Shown: positions 1 to 8,265, numbered from the stretch's first letter. The stretch is DNA of 64,000 nt from Paenibacillus periandrae (GCF_022458865.1 NZ_JAJNMU010000009.1:276965-340964); one strand, 5' to 3'. Numbers and translations: made by a program. Notes: generated by a model from the sequence alone, not told the origin.

Positions 1-1
1 T

Positions 2-880
2 CGCAAACGTGGTGGCTTGTTTATTTTACCGGCGATCATGCAGGAAACAACGGGCATGTCCCGCGGCGATTTATTCCAATTTTATAGCCACCGTGATTAT
101 TTTTACCGGGCTCGTGAAGAATATGTCGTTATTTCCCGCAGCCATATTGTATGCAATATTGATTTAAATGAGGTACTGGATTATCACCTGGAGAGAAATG
201 CTGACATTACCGTTGTATACAAGCATGCGGATGACGAAGAATTTGCCAAGTTCAGGCGTATGGCCGTTAAAGAAGACGGGCAAGTCACGGTTATGGAAGA
301 TCAGAACGGTCGCTTGCGTACTGATAACATTTCTATGGAAATCTATATCATGAGCAAGGAATTGCTGCTGGATATGGTGGAATCGTGCCTGGCACAAGGC
401 TATGATCATCTGGTGCGGGACGGTATTATGAAAAACATTGATAAGCTGGGCGTTTATGGCTATTTGCACGAAGGTCATGCGGGCATTGTCAATACGATCC
501 AAAGCTACTATAAGCACAGTATGCAGCTGCTGAACCCCAAAGTATGGCGCGAGCTGTTTTTTCAGAAGAATCTGATTTATACCAAGGTCAAGGATGAGCC
601 GCCAGCTAAGTATGCCGAGCATTCTCTGGCCCGCAATGCCTTAATTGCGAATGGCTGCATTATTGAGGGCAAAGTGGAAAATAGTATTCTGTTCCGTGGT
701 GTCAAGATCCGCAAGGGTGCCTATGTAAAAAACAGTATCATCCTGCAAAATTGCGAAATCGAGGAAAATGTGATCATTGAAAATGCAATATTGGACAAGG
801 ATGTGTTTATTAGCCGAGGCCGTGTCCTGACTGGTGATAAGCAAGCGCCATTTATTGCTTCAAAAACGAAAGTTATATAA
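2..880 (+). CDS. glgD: GlgD, glucose-1-phosphate adenylyltransferase subunit (5'-truncated)
   Basis: This is the C-terminal part of the non-catalytic GlgD partner of GlgC ADP-glucose pyrophosphorylase, which makes ADP-glucose for glycogen. The reading frame is open to the window edge (RKRGGLFILPA...), so the true start lies upstream; the TTG at 17 is not the start. About 290 residues are visible against roughly 345-370 for the family. The first two thirds belong to the nucleotidyltransferase fold. The last ~75 residues carry the hexapeptide-type left-handed beta-helix (repeats around NSILFRG, NSIILQN, NAILDKD). It lies 51 bases before glgA in the same orientation, as in Bacillus glgBCDAP operons. 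The GlgD rather than GlgC call rests on overall resemblance from memory. Confidence 0.88.
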   Translation, partial: RKRGGLFILPAIMQETTGMSRGDLFQFYSHRDYFYRAREEYVVISRSHIVCNIDLNEVLDYHLERNADITVVYKHADDEEFAKFRRMAVKEDGQVTVMEDQNGRLRTDNISMEIYIMSKELLLDMVESCLAQGYDHLVRDGIMKNIDKLGVYGYLHEGHAGIVNTIQSYYKHSMQLLNPKVWRELFFQKNLIYTKVKDEPPAKYAEHSLARNALIANGCIIEGKVENSILFRGVKIRKGAYVKNSIILQNCEIEENVIIENAILDKDVFISRGRVLTGDKQAPFIASKTKVI

Positions 881-931
881 AGAAAAGTATATAGAGACTA
901 GAGACAGGTTACATATAAAAGGAGTGGTAGT

Positions 932-2365
932 TTGTCCATGAAAGTGTTATTTGCCGCATCGGAAGCTGTACCTTTTGCCAAAACAGGTGGTTTGGCTGAC
1001 GTCATCGGATCGTTACCGAAGGAATTGGTCAAGCAGGGACTGGATGTCAGAGTGATGCTGCCCAAGTATGGAGACATACCGGCACAATTTACGCAAAAAA
1101 TGGAAACCATCGCCACCTTTACACTGCGGATGGGTTGGAGAGAGCTCTACTGCGGTATTTTGAAGCTTGAGCACGAAGGCATTACTTTTTATTTTGTTGA
1201 CCATGAGAATTATTTTTTGAGAAGTGGTTGTTACGGGTATAATGATGATGCAGAGCGGTTTGCTTTCTTTTGCCGCGCTGTAATGGATTCCCTGCAGCAT
1301 ATTGATTTCATGCCGGACATCATTCATTGTCATGATTGGCAGACCGGGATGGTACCGGTATTGTACCGAGCCCATTTTAGCTACCAACCGGCTTATGCCC
1401 ATATCAAGACGATCCTTACTGTGCATAACCTGAAATATCAGGGAGTGTTTGGTAAGGAACAGTTTATGGATTACTTTACGTTGGGTGAGGAGCACTTTGG
1501 CGGATTTGCACTCGAAATGCATGGAGGCGCCAGCTTCTTAAAGGGTGGCTTGTTATACTCCGATATGATTACAACGGTAAGTCCTACGTATGCCGAGGAA
1601 ATTCAAACGCCGTATTTTGGAGAATATTTGGACGGACTCCTGCGCAGCCAAAGTCATCGATTGTACGGGATTGTCAATGGAATTGATTATGAAGAATTCG
1701 ATCCTATGACAGATCCTCATCTGGAAGTGAACTACCGGGATTCTCTTGTGAAAAAACAGCAAAACAAGGTAAAGCTGCAAGAAAAGCTCGGTCTTCCTGT
1801 TAATAAGGATGTTCCACTAATCGGGATTGTTACTCGTCTTGTGGAACAAAAGGGTTTATCGCTTGTAGAGCATGTGATAGAACAATTGATGAGTCTCAAT
1901 GCGCAATGGGTTGTGTTGGGTACAGGCGAGCACCGCTATGAGCAGCTATTTCGTTGGGCAGCTGACCGTTATCCCGACAAGCTGTCTACGCTGATTACAT
2001 TTAATGAAACGACGGCGCGGCAAATTTATGCCAGCTCCGATTTGTTCCTGATGCCATCTCAATTTGAACCGTGCGGGATTGGACAATTGATTGCAATGCG
2101 TTACCGTTCAGTTCCCATTGTTCGTGAAACAGGCGGGTTGAAGGATACCGTCAGCGCCTATGAAGAGGAAACCGGTGCCGGCACGGGATTCAGCTTCACG
2201 CATTACAATGCGCATGATTTGCTGTATACGGTAAACAGAGCTGTTTCGCTTTACAGCGATTCCCAAGCTTGGAATAAGATTTTGGCTAATATTAAAAAGA
2301 AGGATTTCAGCTGGCGCAAATCTGCACAGCAGTACGCTTCCCTTTATAACCAACTAGTGAAATAA
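932..2365 (+). CDS. glgA: Glycogen synthase (ADP-glucose type, GT5)
   Basis: The protein transfers glucose from ADP-glucose to the non-reducing end of growing alpha-1,4-glucan in the cytoplasm. The N-terminal KTGGLADV motif (about residues 17-24) is the ADP-glucose-binding signature of bacterial glycogen synthases. The C-terminal GT-B half holds the conserved EPCGIGQ (about residue 380) and ETGGLKDTV. The length of 477 residues is typical. The TTG at 932 is preferred because GGAG at 921-924 lies 7 bases upstream; an ATG at 938 is the alternative. It follows glgD closely, and a strong terminator follows, so it ends the visible glg operon. Confidence 0.95.
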   Translation: MSMKVLFAASEAVPFAKTGGLADVIGSLPKELVKQGLDVRVMLPKYGDIPAQFTQKMETIATFTLRMGWRELYCGILKLEHEGITFYFVDHENYFLRSGCYGYNDDAERFAFFCRAVMDSLQHIDFMPDIIHCHDWQTGMVPVLYRAHFSYQPAYAHIKTILTVHNLKYQGVFGKEQFMDYFTLGEEHFGGFALEMHGGASFLKGGLLYSDMITTVSPTYAEEIQTPYFGEYLDGLLRSQSHRLYGIVNGIDYEEFDPMTDPHLEVNYRDSLVKKQQNKVKLQEKLGLPVNKDVPLIGIVTRLVEQKGLSLVEHVIEQLMSLNAQWVVLGTGEHRYEQLFRWAADRYPDKLSTLITFNETTARQIYASSDLFLMPSQFEPCGIGQLIAMRYRSVPIVRETGGLKDTVSAYEEETGAGTGFSFTHYNAHDLLYTVNRAVSLYSDSQAWNKILANIKKKDFSWRKSAQQYASLYNQLVK

Positions 2366-2372
2366 TCATAGA

Positions 2373-2400
2373 AAACCAACGCCCAAAGCGTTGGTTTTTG
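2373..2400 (+). terminator. Rho-independent terminator after glgA
   Basis: An inverted repeat AAACCAACGC / GCGTTGGTTT with a short loop (ccaaa region) is followed by a T-rich tail. It sits directly after the glgA stop codon. Confidence 0.85.
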
Positions 2401-2422
2401 TACACGAAAGGGGAACGAACTT

Positions 2423-3295
2423 ATGATGAAGCCGATATATGCATTAACTGATTTGGATGGAACACTACTGCAGCCGGACGCCACTCTTTCTTCCTATACC
2501 ATTGAGGTATTAACGGAGGCTTTGGAGCAAGGCCATCGAATCAGCTATGCCACTGCCAGAAGCTATACAAGTTCACATGCGGTTGTAGGTCAAATTCCCT
2601 GGAAACACCCTATGGTTTTATATAACGGAGCGTTATTATACGATCCTGTAGAAGGCAAAGTGCTGGATGGCGTCTTTATGGATCTGGAACTAACGAATGA
2701 ATTGATTCAGTTTGGGAAGCTGCATGGACAATGCCCCTTATTATTCGGATTGGATGTAGACGGCTCGGAACGTGTGCTGCATGAATCATTAGCAGGGGTC
2801 GGCTACAAGCAATTTGTCTCAAGCAGGCCCAATGATGCAAGATTCAGGGAAATTCCTGAGCTGCGCTGCCCGGATGATATACAAACCTTGCTGCTCACCT
2901 ATATCGGACATTATGACGAGATGGTGCCATTGATGGAAGCCGTACGTGCCGCATATGGCGAACGGATTCAAATTCATTTTATGGCGGATACGTATATCAC
3001 GGATCATTATTTTCTGGAATTCAGTCATGTGGATGTGAATAAAGGCAATGGTCTGAGAATGTGGGCTAAGAGTGTTGGATGTCAGACGGAGGACATTATC
3101 GCTATTGGTGATAATCTGAATGATATTAGTCTGCTGGCGGCCGCAGGGAAGAAGCTCGCGGTGAGCAATGCCAAGCTGGAGCTGCAAGCGGTAGCCGATG
3201 AGATTATCGAAGCCAATTCGGAAAATGGTGTAGCCAAATATTTACTGGTGAAGATGACAGGGATGCCTCAAGAGCAATACGAGCAAGTGGATTAA
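2423..3295 (+). CDS. Cof-type HAD-IIB family phosphatase
   Basis: This is a cytoplasmic haloacid-dehalogenase-type phosphatase, probably acting on sugar phosphates or similar small metabolites. Motif I is TDLDGTLL with nucleophile D10 and acid D12, and motif IV is GDNLNDISLLA near residue 230. The preceding FSHVDVNKGNGL is typical of the Cof/YbjI subfamily. At 290 residues it has the usual C2B-cap size. AAAGGGG ends about 10 bases before ATG 2423. It stands between two terminators and so is probably monocistronic. The exact substrate cannot be read from sequence. Confidence 0.88.
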   Translation: MMKPIYALTDLDGTLLQPDATLSSYTIEVLTEALEQGHRISYATARSYTSSHAVVGQIPWKHPMVLYNGALLYDPVEGKVLDGVFMDLELTNELIQFGKLHGQCPLLFGLDVDGSERVLHESLAGVGYKQFVSSRPNDARFREIPELRCPDDIQTLLLTYIGHYDEMVPLMEAVRAAYGERIQIHFMADTYITDHYFLEFSHVDVNKGNGLRMWAKSVGCQTEDIIAIGDNLNDISLLAAAGKKLAVSNAKLELQAVADEIIEANSENGVAKYLLVKMTGMPQEQYEQVD

Positions 3296-3321
3296 CGGTG
3301 ATGAACTGCATAACCTTAACA

Positions 3322-3362
3322 AACAAAGAGTGAGATCTCTATGAGGGATCTTACTCTTTGTT
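3322..3362 (+). terminator. Rho-independent terminator after the HAD phosphatase
   Basis: A long stem CAAAGAGTGAGATC / GATCTTACTCTTTG (one mismatch) with an 8-10-base loop lies between the convergent HAD gene and the minus-strand small gene. It may serve both strands, because A-rich sequence precedes the stem. Confidence 0.75.
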
Positions 3363-3381
3363 GTGTGCAGACATAGATCGA

Positions 3382-3678
3382 TCAGGCAGTCTGCAAAACC
3401 TTGGACTTCAGATGGGCACGAATCATCATAATACGTTGCTTAACGTAAAAGTCAAAAGCAGCACCTTTAAGATCTTTAAGCGGAAAGTTTTGCTCCGTAT
3501 GATTATCGATAATAACCAATGACCCATCTTCAAAAAATTTGAAGGTCAGATCCAGCCAATAGCTATCTGTAGTATGGAGAATCTTTTCGATTTGAATGTC
3601 TGTCAGCAGTTCGCTATTGGTTTCTATCAATTGTTTGTAATAATCACGTTCAATAAATCTGGCGTTAGTTGCTTGCAT
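3382..3678 (-). CDS. Small SOS-regulated protein of unknown function
   Basis: A 98-residue soluble protein (MQATNARFIERDYYKQL...) with no motif I recognise. It has no signal peptide or membrane segment. Its N-terminal half is helical and acidic; its C-terminal half is basic (FYVKQRIMMIRAHLKSK). The start is set by AAAGGGG six bases before the ATG at 3678; the in-frame extension to 3735 crosses the promoter and cannot be translated from it. The promoter holds two LexA boxes, so expression should be damage-inducible. Known small SOS proteins of Firmicutes include division inhibitors such as YneA, but it lacks the LysM domain and membrane segment of YneA, so no function is assigned. Confidence 0.8.
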   Translation of the reverse strand: MQATNARFIERDYYKQLIETNSELLTDIQIEKILHTTDSYWLDLTFKFFEDGSLVIIDNHTEQNFPLKDLKGAAFDFYVKQRIMMIRAHLKSKVLQTA

Positions 3679-3700
3679 ATTCGACACCCCTTTCGGATTA

Positions 3701-3749
3701 CGAACGAATGTTCTTAATACCATTATACCAAACATTTGTTCGTAGTCAA
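3701..3749 (-). promoter_or_regulatory. SigA promoter with two LexA (SOS) boxes
   Basis: On the minus strand TTGACT (3744-3749), a 16-base spacer and TATAAT (3722-3727) form a near-consensus sigma-A promoter. Box 2 at 3729-3742 reads CGAACAAATGTTTG on the minus strand and fills the spacer. Box 1 at 3701-3714 reads CGAACGAATGTTCT and lies just past the start point. Each matches 13 of 14 positions of the Bacillus LexA/DinR consensus CGAACRNRYGTTYC. LexA bound at both would block polymerase. Confidence 0.88.
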
Positions 3750-3783
3750 GAGTTTGCAGAATATTCTTTCAAATAGTTAAATA

Positions 3784-3805
3784 CATTATCGAATAATGCT
3801 ATAAT
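3784..3805 (+). promoter_or_regulatory. Extended -10 promoter for the DUF4177-like gene
   Basis: TGCTATAAT (TATAAT at 3800-3805) is an extended -10 element; TTAAAT at 3777-3782 is a weak -35 at 17 bases. A small dyad CATTAT / ATAATG (3784-3798) lies in the spacer and could be an operator. Confidence 0.5.
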
Positions 3806-3860
3806 GAATCCTAAAGAGGGTACTTTATAGGAAGATATAAGTTATATGGAGTTGATGATC

Positions 3861-4061
3861 ATGAAGTTTGAATATACGATTTTGAATAAAAAGGTAGATT
3901 CCTACGGTGTAAGCTACTTTATGGATGAGAAGGCTCATATTCCGAAATTTAATGATATTTCCCTGATCAGAGTATTGAATATTCTCGGAGATCAAGGATG
4001 GGAACTGGTAGTCAAAGAAAACCCCAATACGTATATCCTGAAACGCCAGTTGAAAGGATGA
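3861..4061 (+). CDS. DUF4177-like small protein
   Basis: A 66-residue protein, MKFEYTILNKK... with LNILGDQGWELV and a final YILKR. This matches the pattern of DUF4177 proteins (an N-terminal beta strand MKFEYKVV, then LNxLGxxGWELV, then a C-terminal strand). The function of that family is unknown. The start at 3861 has GGAG nine bases upstream (3848-3851); an in-frame ATG at 3846 is the alternative. It is divergent from the SOS-regulated gene but has its own promoter. Confidence 0.7.
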   Translation: MKFEYTILNKKVDSYGVSYFMDEKAHIPKFNDISLIRVLNILGDQGWELVVKENPNTYILKRQLKG

Positions 4062-4131
4062 CGATGTGAACTGAATAGAAGATTTTTATCTTGCATTTTT
4101 GAATTAATGCTGATAATATTATCCAAGGCGA

Positions 4132-4146
4132 TAACTTGTAGGACAT
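4132..4146 (+). promoter_or_regulatory. Candidate FadR-type operator before the GntR gene
   Basis: TAACTTGTAGGACAT lies 24 bases before the regulator start. It shares 14 of 15 bases with the site at 4902-4916 and fits the FadR-subfamily half-dyad pattern TNGTNNNAC. It extends into a near palindrome TAACTTGT / ACATGTTA. Confidence 0.6.
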
Positions 4147-4170
4147 GTTATAAGTAAGGTGGTGAAAGAG

Positions 4171-4866
4171 ATGAGTTTAACAAGCATTGATAAACAAAAT
4201 ATCGTCGACGAAGTGTATGCCCAAATTAAAAATAATATCGTAAACGGCACCTGGAAGCCTGGTGATAAGATTCCTTCGGAGCATGATTTGTGCCAATTGT
4301 TCAAGGTGAGCAGAGTCAGTGTTAGAAGCGCGATTCAGAAAATGAGAGCGATCGGAATCATCACTACCAGACATGGACAAGGCTCCTTTATTTCGCAATC
4401 GATTCAGGATCGGATATTGAATGATTTAACTCCTATCATGAATATAACGGAACGTGAATTCATGGATATGATGGAATTTCGTGAAACGATAGAATTCAAA
4501 TGTATTGATCTGGCTGTCCAGAGAGCAGATGAGGAAGATATCCGTCGCATTGAGCAGGCTCTTGAAAAAATGATAGCTGGCCAAAGCGATTACAAAAAAT
4601 ATACGGCCGCAGACATTGAGTTTCACGTAGCTATAGCCAAAGCTTCCAAAAATGAAATTCTGTATCAGGTCGTGAAAAATACCCATGCTTACTCTGAATT
4701 TTTGGAGGAGATGAATCGCGTTTTTGGTGTCAGTGAAGAAAGTGTGGAAGGGCACACCCAACAATTAGAAGCGTTAAAAAGAAGAGACGGTGAAGCTGTT
4801 AAAGCATTGATTAAAATAGGTATGAATGGCAATATAGAAAAACTGCGGGAAAGAAACCAGCATTAA
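4171..4866 (+). CDS. GntR-family regulator, FadR subfamily (FCD domain)
   Basis: A DNA-binding regulator of 231 residues. The N-terminal winged helix (about residues 8-75) has the GntR signature IVNGTWKPGDKIPSE, then LCQLFKVSRVSVR. The C-terminal all-helical FCD effector domain follows, with ETIEFKCIDLAVQRA and a metal-site style EFHVAIAKASKN. FCD regulators usually sense organic or sugar acids. AAGGTGG at 4156-4162 places the start at ATG 4171 rather than GTG 4159. It sits immediately upstream of an ABC importer and sugar-acid dehydratase operon, and matching operator-like sites precede both, so it most likely controls that operon and itself. Confidence 0.9.
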   Translation: MSLTSIDKQNIVDEVYAQIKNNIVNGTWKPGDKIPSEHDLCQLFKVSRVSVRSAIQKMRAIGIITTRHGQGSFISQSIQDRILNDLTPIMNITEREFMDMMEFRETIEFKCIDLAVQRADEEDIRRIEQALEKMIAGQSDYKKYTAADIEFHVAIAKASKNEILYQVVKNTHAYSEFLEEMNRVFGVSEESVEGHTQQLEALKRRDGEAVKALIKIGMNGNIEKLRERNQH

Positions 4867-4901
4867 GCAACAGATATGCCTTATGCAGATTTCTTTCGAA
4901 G

Positions 4902-4922
4902 TAACTTGTATGACATCATACA
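4902..4922 (+). promoter_or_regulatory. Candidate FadR-type operator before the importer operon
   Basis: TAACTTGTATGACAT (4902-4916) repeats the element at 4132-4146 with one change. It overlaps an inverted repeat TGTATGA-CA-TCATACA (4907-4922). The position, between regulator gene and operon, suits repression by the adjacent GntR protein. Confidence 0.6.
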
Positions 4923-4945
4923 TAATACAATTATTGATTGCGATT

Positions 4946-5012
4946 GCTAGGTTCACCACAGAATACTGGAACTCGATTTCAGTCAACTTATATAGCATCC
5001 GGTGAACCTTGC
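4946..5012 (+). repeat. Long-range inverted repeat in the leader of the importer operon
   Basis: GCTAGGTTCACC (4946-4957) and GGTGAACCTTGC (5001-5012) pair over 11 of 12 bases around a 43-base loop. It ends about 33 bases before the ribosome binding site of the binding-protein gene. It may form an mRNA leader stem or be a looping operator; no riboswitch class is recognised. Confidence 0.5.
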
Positions 5013-5058
5013 ATTAACAATATATAGAAAGAAGCTATAACATAATGGAGGGAAAAGA

Positions 5059-6384
5059 ATGAACAAAAAGATTGCACAAATGGGGTTGCTTTCTGTATTA
5101 GCACTAACTGTTGGCCTGACAGGCTGCGGAGCCAAACAAGAGGCTTCTGCAGGGAAGCCAGCAGATAATCAGGCGGGTAAGCCAGTTACTCTCAAAATCA
5201 TCTCTGTCTCTCAAACGGAAAAGCCGGATGGCCCTGCTGAGAAGGAAATCGCCGATGAATACATGCGGCTTCATCCTAACATCAAGATTGAATTTATCGG
5301 AGTGCCTCTGAATGATTTGTTTAAAAAGCTAACCACGCTGGCAACATCTGGAGATTTACCCGATGCCTTCACCAATACGCCTGAATTCATGAGAACGGCC
5401 TATGGAATGAATATTACAGCGGATTTAACCAAGCTATTGGGTGATCAATATTTGAAAGAGTTTTATCCGTACATTGTAGAAGAATCCAGCGTTGACGGCA
5501 AACTCCAATTTTTCCCATGGAATGCTACACCGCAAGCATTGATCTATCGTGGAGATTGGTTCGAAGCTGAAGGACTGAAGGCTCCAGAAACATGGGATGA
5601 CTTTGTAACCGTTGCCAAGAAGCTGACCAAGGATACGAATGGGGATGGCAAGCCAGACCAATGGGGCTTCGGAATGGTTGGTACGCGTAACTCTTCAGGC
5701 GGTTCACGCTTTATCCCGGTTCTCCGTTCATTCGGTGCGGACGAATTGAGAAAAGATGCAAGCGGTAAATGGGTAACGGATTTGGATTCGCCGAAAGCGA
5801 AGGAAGCGTTCCAGTTTTATGGCGATTTGTTTACGAAACATGGTGTTGTACCTCCAGGTGTAACAGAAACCGGCTTTCCGGAAGCAGCTACTTTGATGGC
5901 TAACGGTAAGGTAGGGATGTTGATCAGCGGTCCGAACGCTTTGGGTACCATTCTGGCTCAGAATCCGAGTTTAAAAGGCAAGCTCTACAGCGCACCCATT
6001 CCTAAGAAAGATAAGAACGTGTCCACCTTCGGACTGATTGGATATTCCATCTCTGCGGAAAGCAAAAACAAAGAAGCCGTGGCCGATTACTTGAAATTCG
6101 TAGTGAATAAAGAAAACTCGTTAAAATGGAACGCAATAAGCGGACGTTTGCCAACGAGAGTAGATGTAGGCGAAAATCAGCAATTGAATACACCAGAAAT
6201 GATCGGGTTTTCAAAATCTATTGCTAATGCGTTCCACGTACCGAATTTCTCCACCTATACACAATTCCAGGACATAGTAGCTGAAGCTTATCAGATGCTG
6301 CTGGCCAAGGGCGGAGATGTGGACGCAGCTACGAAAAAAGCAGCTGGTCGTGCTAATGAATTGATCCAGAAAGAAGGCAAGTAA
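5059..6384 (+). CDS. ABC sugar transporter substrate-binding lipoprotein (SBP family 1)
   Basis: The extracellular binding protein of a carbohydrate importer. A lipoprotein signal (MNKKIAQMGLLSVLALTVGL with lipobox LTGC) anchors it to the membrane at Cys23. The mature part looks like a MalE/UgpB-type solute-binding fold: GDLPDAFTNTPEF, then a central YRGDWFEAEGLKAPETWDDF and VTETGFPEAATLMANGKVGM. GGAGGG stands 7 bases before the ATG. It is first in the operon and followed by a terminator-like hairpin that would allow higher expression than the permeases. Given the linked ManD-type enzyme, a hexuronate, oligogalacturonide or sugar-acid ligand is inferred. Confidence 0.9.
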   Translation: MNKKIAQMGLLSVLALTVGLTGCGAKQEASAGKPADNQAGKPVTLKIISVSQTEKPDGPAEKEIADEYMRLHPNIKIEFIGVPLNDLFKKLTTLATSGDLPDAFTNTPEFMRTAYGMNITADLTKLLGDQYLKEFYPYIVEESSVDGKLQFFPWNATPQALIYRGDWFEAEGLKAPETWDDFVTVAKKLTKDTNGDGKPDQWGFGMVGTRNSSGGSRFIPVLRSFGADELRKDASGKWVTDLDSPKAKEAFQFYGDLFTKHGVVPPGVTETGFPEAATLMANGKVGMLISGPNALGTILAQNPSLKGKLYSAPIPKKDKNVSTFGLIGYSISAESKNKEAVADYLKFVVNKENSLKWNAISGRLPTRVDVGENQQLNTPEMIGFSKSIANAFHVPNFSTYTQFQDIVAEAYQMLLAKGGDVDAATKKAAGRANELIQKEGK

Positions 6385-6402
6385 GCTTTCATGCAATTAT
6401 TT

Positions 6403-6428
6403 GAGGGGGATGTCCTCCCCCTCTTTTT
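6403..6428 (+). terminator. Attenuating hairpin between binding protein and permease genes
   Basis: GAGGGGG / CCCCCTC with a 7-base loop is followed by TTTTT. An internal terminator after the binding-protein gene is a common way to make binding protein in excess over the permeases. Confidence 0.75.
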
Positions 6429-6517
6429 CACGAGAACATGAACGAGTCGTCGCATCCAAGAATAGGTTCTACGTTGCAAGTTTTTGCTGACGCAAAAAGC
6501 TCTCAGGAGGAAGAAAT

Positions 6518-7396
6518 ATGAAACAATCCATAGCCAAAACCGAGTGGGCGGGGTATTGGTTTATTCTGCCCTCAGCGATTACTTTGATTTTGCTGGTAAG
6601 CTATCCGCTAGTTTACGGAGCCTACATCAGTTTCTTCAATACGAATCTGGTGAACAAATGGGATTTTGTAGGGCTCGACCATTATATGAATATTTTTTCT
6701 AACTGGGATTTTGTTAATCGTATTTGGCTGACGCTGAAGTACACATTTTTTACGGTAGCGGGTCATTTTGTGCTGGGGATGGGACTTGCCCTGGTTTTAA
6801 ATATGAATTTGGTCGGCCGAACTTTTTTCAGAGCTATTCTCATTCTTCCTTGGCTGCTGCCGGAAGTAGTCGTAGGGCTTTTGTGGAAGTGGCTGTTTAA
6901 TCCGATGTACGGACTGTTTAATCATTTTCTGATGAAAATGAATTTAATCAGTGAGCCGGTTTCCTGGCTTGGCGATAATACCTATGCCTTTATTGCGATC
7001 ATCATCGTCTGCATATGGAAGGGTTATCCGATGGTCATGATGCTGCTGCTGGCCGGGCTTCAATCGATTTCGCAGGATATGTACGAAGCCGCCAAGATAG
7101 ATGGATGCAATCGGTTCAAATCGTTCCGTTATGTCACGGTACCCAGCTTGATGCCTGTTCTGGTCGTTACATTGATTCTGGATACGGTGTGGTGGTTCAA
7201 GCATTTCACCATGATCTGGATCTTGACACAGGGTGGTCCAGGAGACGCTACTAACGTCGTCAGTATTGATATCTTCAAGAATGCTTTCGAATTCTTTGAT
7301 TTCGGTAAAGCTGCCGCGATGGCTGTCGTTGTATTTTTCGTATGCTTCTTGATCGGATTCGTTTATAGGAGGCTGTTTGACAATGGCAATGACTAA
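6518..7396 (+). CDS. ABC sugar transporter permease (MalF-like)
   Basis: A six-span inner membrane subunit of 292 residues. The EAA loop that contacts the ATPase is visible as YEAAKIDGCNRFKSFRYVTVP (about residues 188-208; only the core motif matters). AGGAGG seven bases before the ATG sets the start. Its 3' end overlaps the next permease gene by 14 bases. It pairs with the following permease and the upstream lipoprotein. No ATPase gene is present, so a shared MsmX-type ATPase elsewhere in the genome is likely. Confidence 0.92.
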   Translation: MKQSIAKTEWAGYWFILPSAITLILLVSYPLVYGAYISFFNTNLVNKWDFVGLDHYMNIFSNWDFVNRIWLTLKYTFFTVAGHFVLGMGLALVLNMNLVGRTFFRAILILPWLLPEVVVGLLWKWLFNPMYGLFNHFLMKMNLISEPVSWLGDNTYAFIAIIIVCIWKGYPMVMMLLLAGLQSISQDMYEAAKIDGCNRFKSFRYVTVPSLMPVLVVTLILDTVWWFKHFTMIWILTQGGPGDATNVVSIDIFKNAFEFFDFGKAAAMAVVVFFVCFLIGFVYRRLFDNGND

Positions 7397-8225
7397 AGGG
7401 AAAGACAAAGTTTTTAATAGCTTTATGTATTTGATTATGGTCGTAGCCTCGCTGATCGTGCTGGTTCCGACTTTATGGATGGTTTCCACGGCGCTGAAGC
7501 CAAATGATGAAGTTATGGTGACCCCTCCGCAATGGATTCCGGATGCTCCGACCTGGGAATCCTTCGTCCGTATTTGGAATGACTACCCATTTGCAACCTA
7601 TTTTGCAAACAGTGTTTATATCGTACTTGCTGCGACTATTATTTCCTTAGTATTTTCTGCAATGGCGGGTTATGGTGCATCCAGATTTCGTTTTAAGGGT
7701 AAGAGCACCTTCTTGACCTTTCTATTGGTAACACAGATGTTCCCATCGATTATGCTGCTTATTCCATTTTATAAAGTGTTGAAGACGTTAGGGTTAATAG
7801 ATACCCACCTGGGTCTTATTCTCGTGTATATTTCATTCACGATTCCATTCTGCACCTGGATGATGATGGGCTTCTTTCAAGGCATTCCGAAAGAGCTTGA
7901 TGAAGCGGCGACGATTGATGGCTGCGGCCGAATCCGTACTTTTGTACAAATCATTTTACCTTTATCTTTGCCCGGTATCGCCGCTACTGCGATCTATTCT
8001 TTTCTGCAGGGCTGGAATGAATACATGTTCGCATTGATATTGACAACCTCGGAGGATATGAAAACACTGCCGGTTGGGATTGGACAGTTAAACGGCTTTT
8101 ATAAAATCGTTTGGAACGATATGATGGCAGCATCCTTCGTATCCAGCTTGCCGCTTGTTATTTTATTCTTATTTTTACAAAAGTACTTTATTAGCAGTTT
8201 AACGGCAGGAGCCGTCAAACAATAG
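7383..8225 (+). CDS. ABC sugar transporter permease (MalG-like)
   Basis: Second membrane subunit, 280 residues, of the MalG type: N-terminal span near VASLIVLVPTLWMVS, then a P-rich external loop, and the EAA loop DEAATIDGCGRIRTF near residue 180. AGGAGG at 7367-7372 is 10 bases before ATG 7383 and only 4 before TTG 7377, so 7383 is chosen. It overlaps the upstream permease gene, indicating translational coupling. Confidence 0.92.
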   Translation: MAMTKGKDKVFNSFMYLIMVVASLIVLVPTLWMVSTALKPNDEVMVTPPQWIPDAPTWESFVRIWNDYPFATYFANSVYIVLAATIISLVFSAMAGYGASRFRFKGKSTFLTFLLVTQMFPSIMLLIPFYKVLKTLGLIDTHLGLILVYISFTIPFCTWMMMGFFQGIPKELDEAATIDGCGRIRTFVQIILPLSLPGIAATAIYSFLQGWNEYMFALILTTSEDMKTLPVGIGQLNGFYKIVWNDMMAASFVSSLPLVILFLFLQKYFISSLTAGAVKQ

Positions 8226-8265
8226 AAACCATACAAACAGGATAAGACAAGGGAGAGAGAGCTAT

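Noticed and set aside
164..622. Long minus-strand open frame inside glgD
   Set aside because: It is antisense to a gene with clear family homology, has no ribosome site, and its residue composition is shadow-like.
1013..1522. 169-codon minus-strand open frame in glgA
   Set aside because: Antisense to the glgA core motifs; no ribosome site or recognisable domain.
6944..7489. 181-codon minus-strand open frame across the two permease genes
   Set aside because: It spans the junction of two real genes on the other strand and has no start signal.
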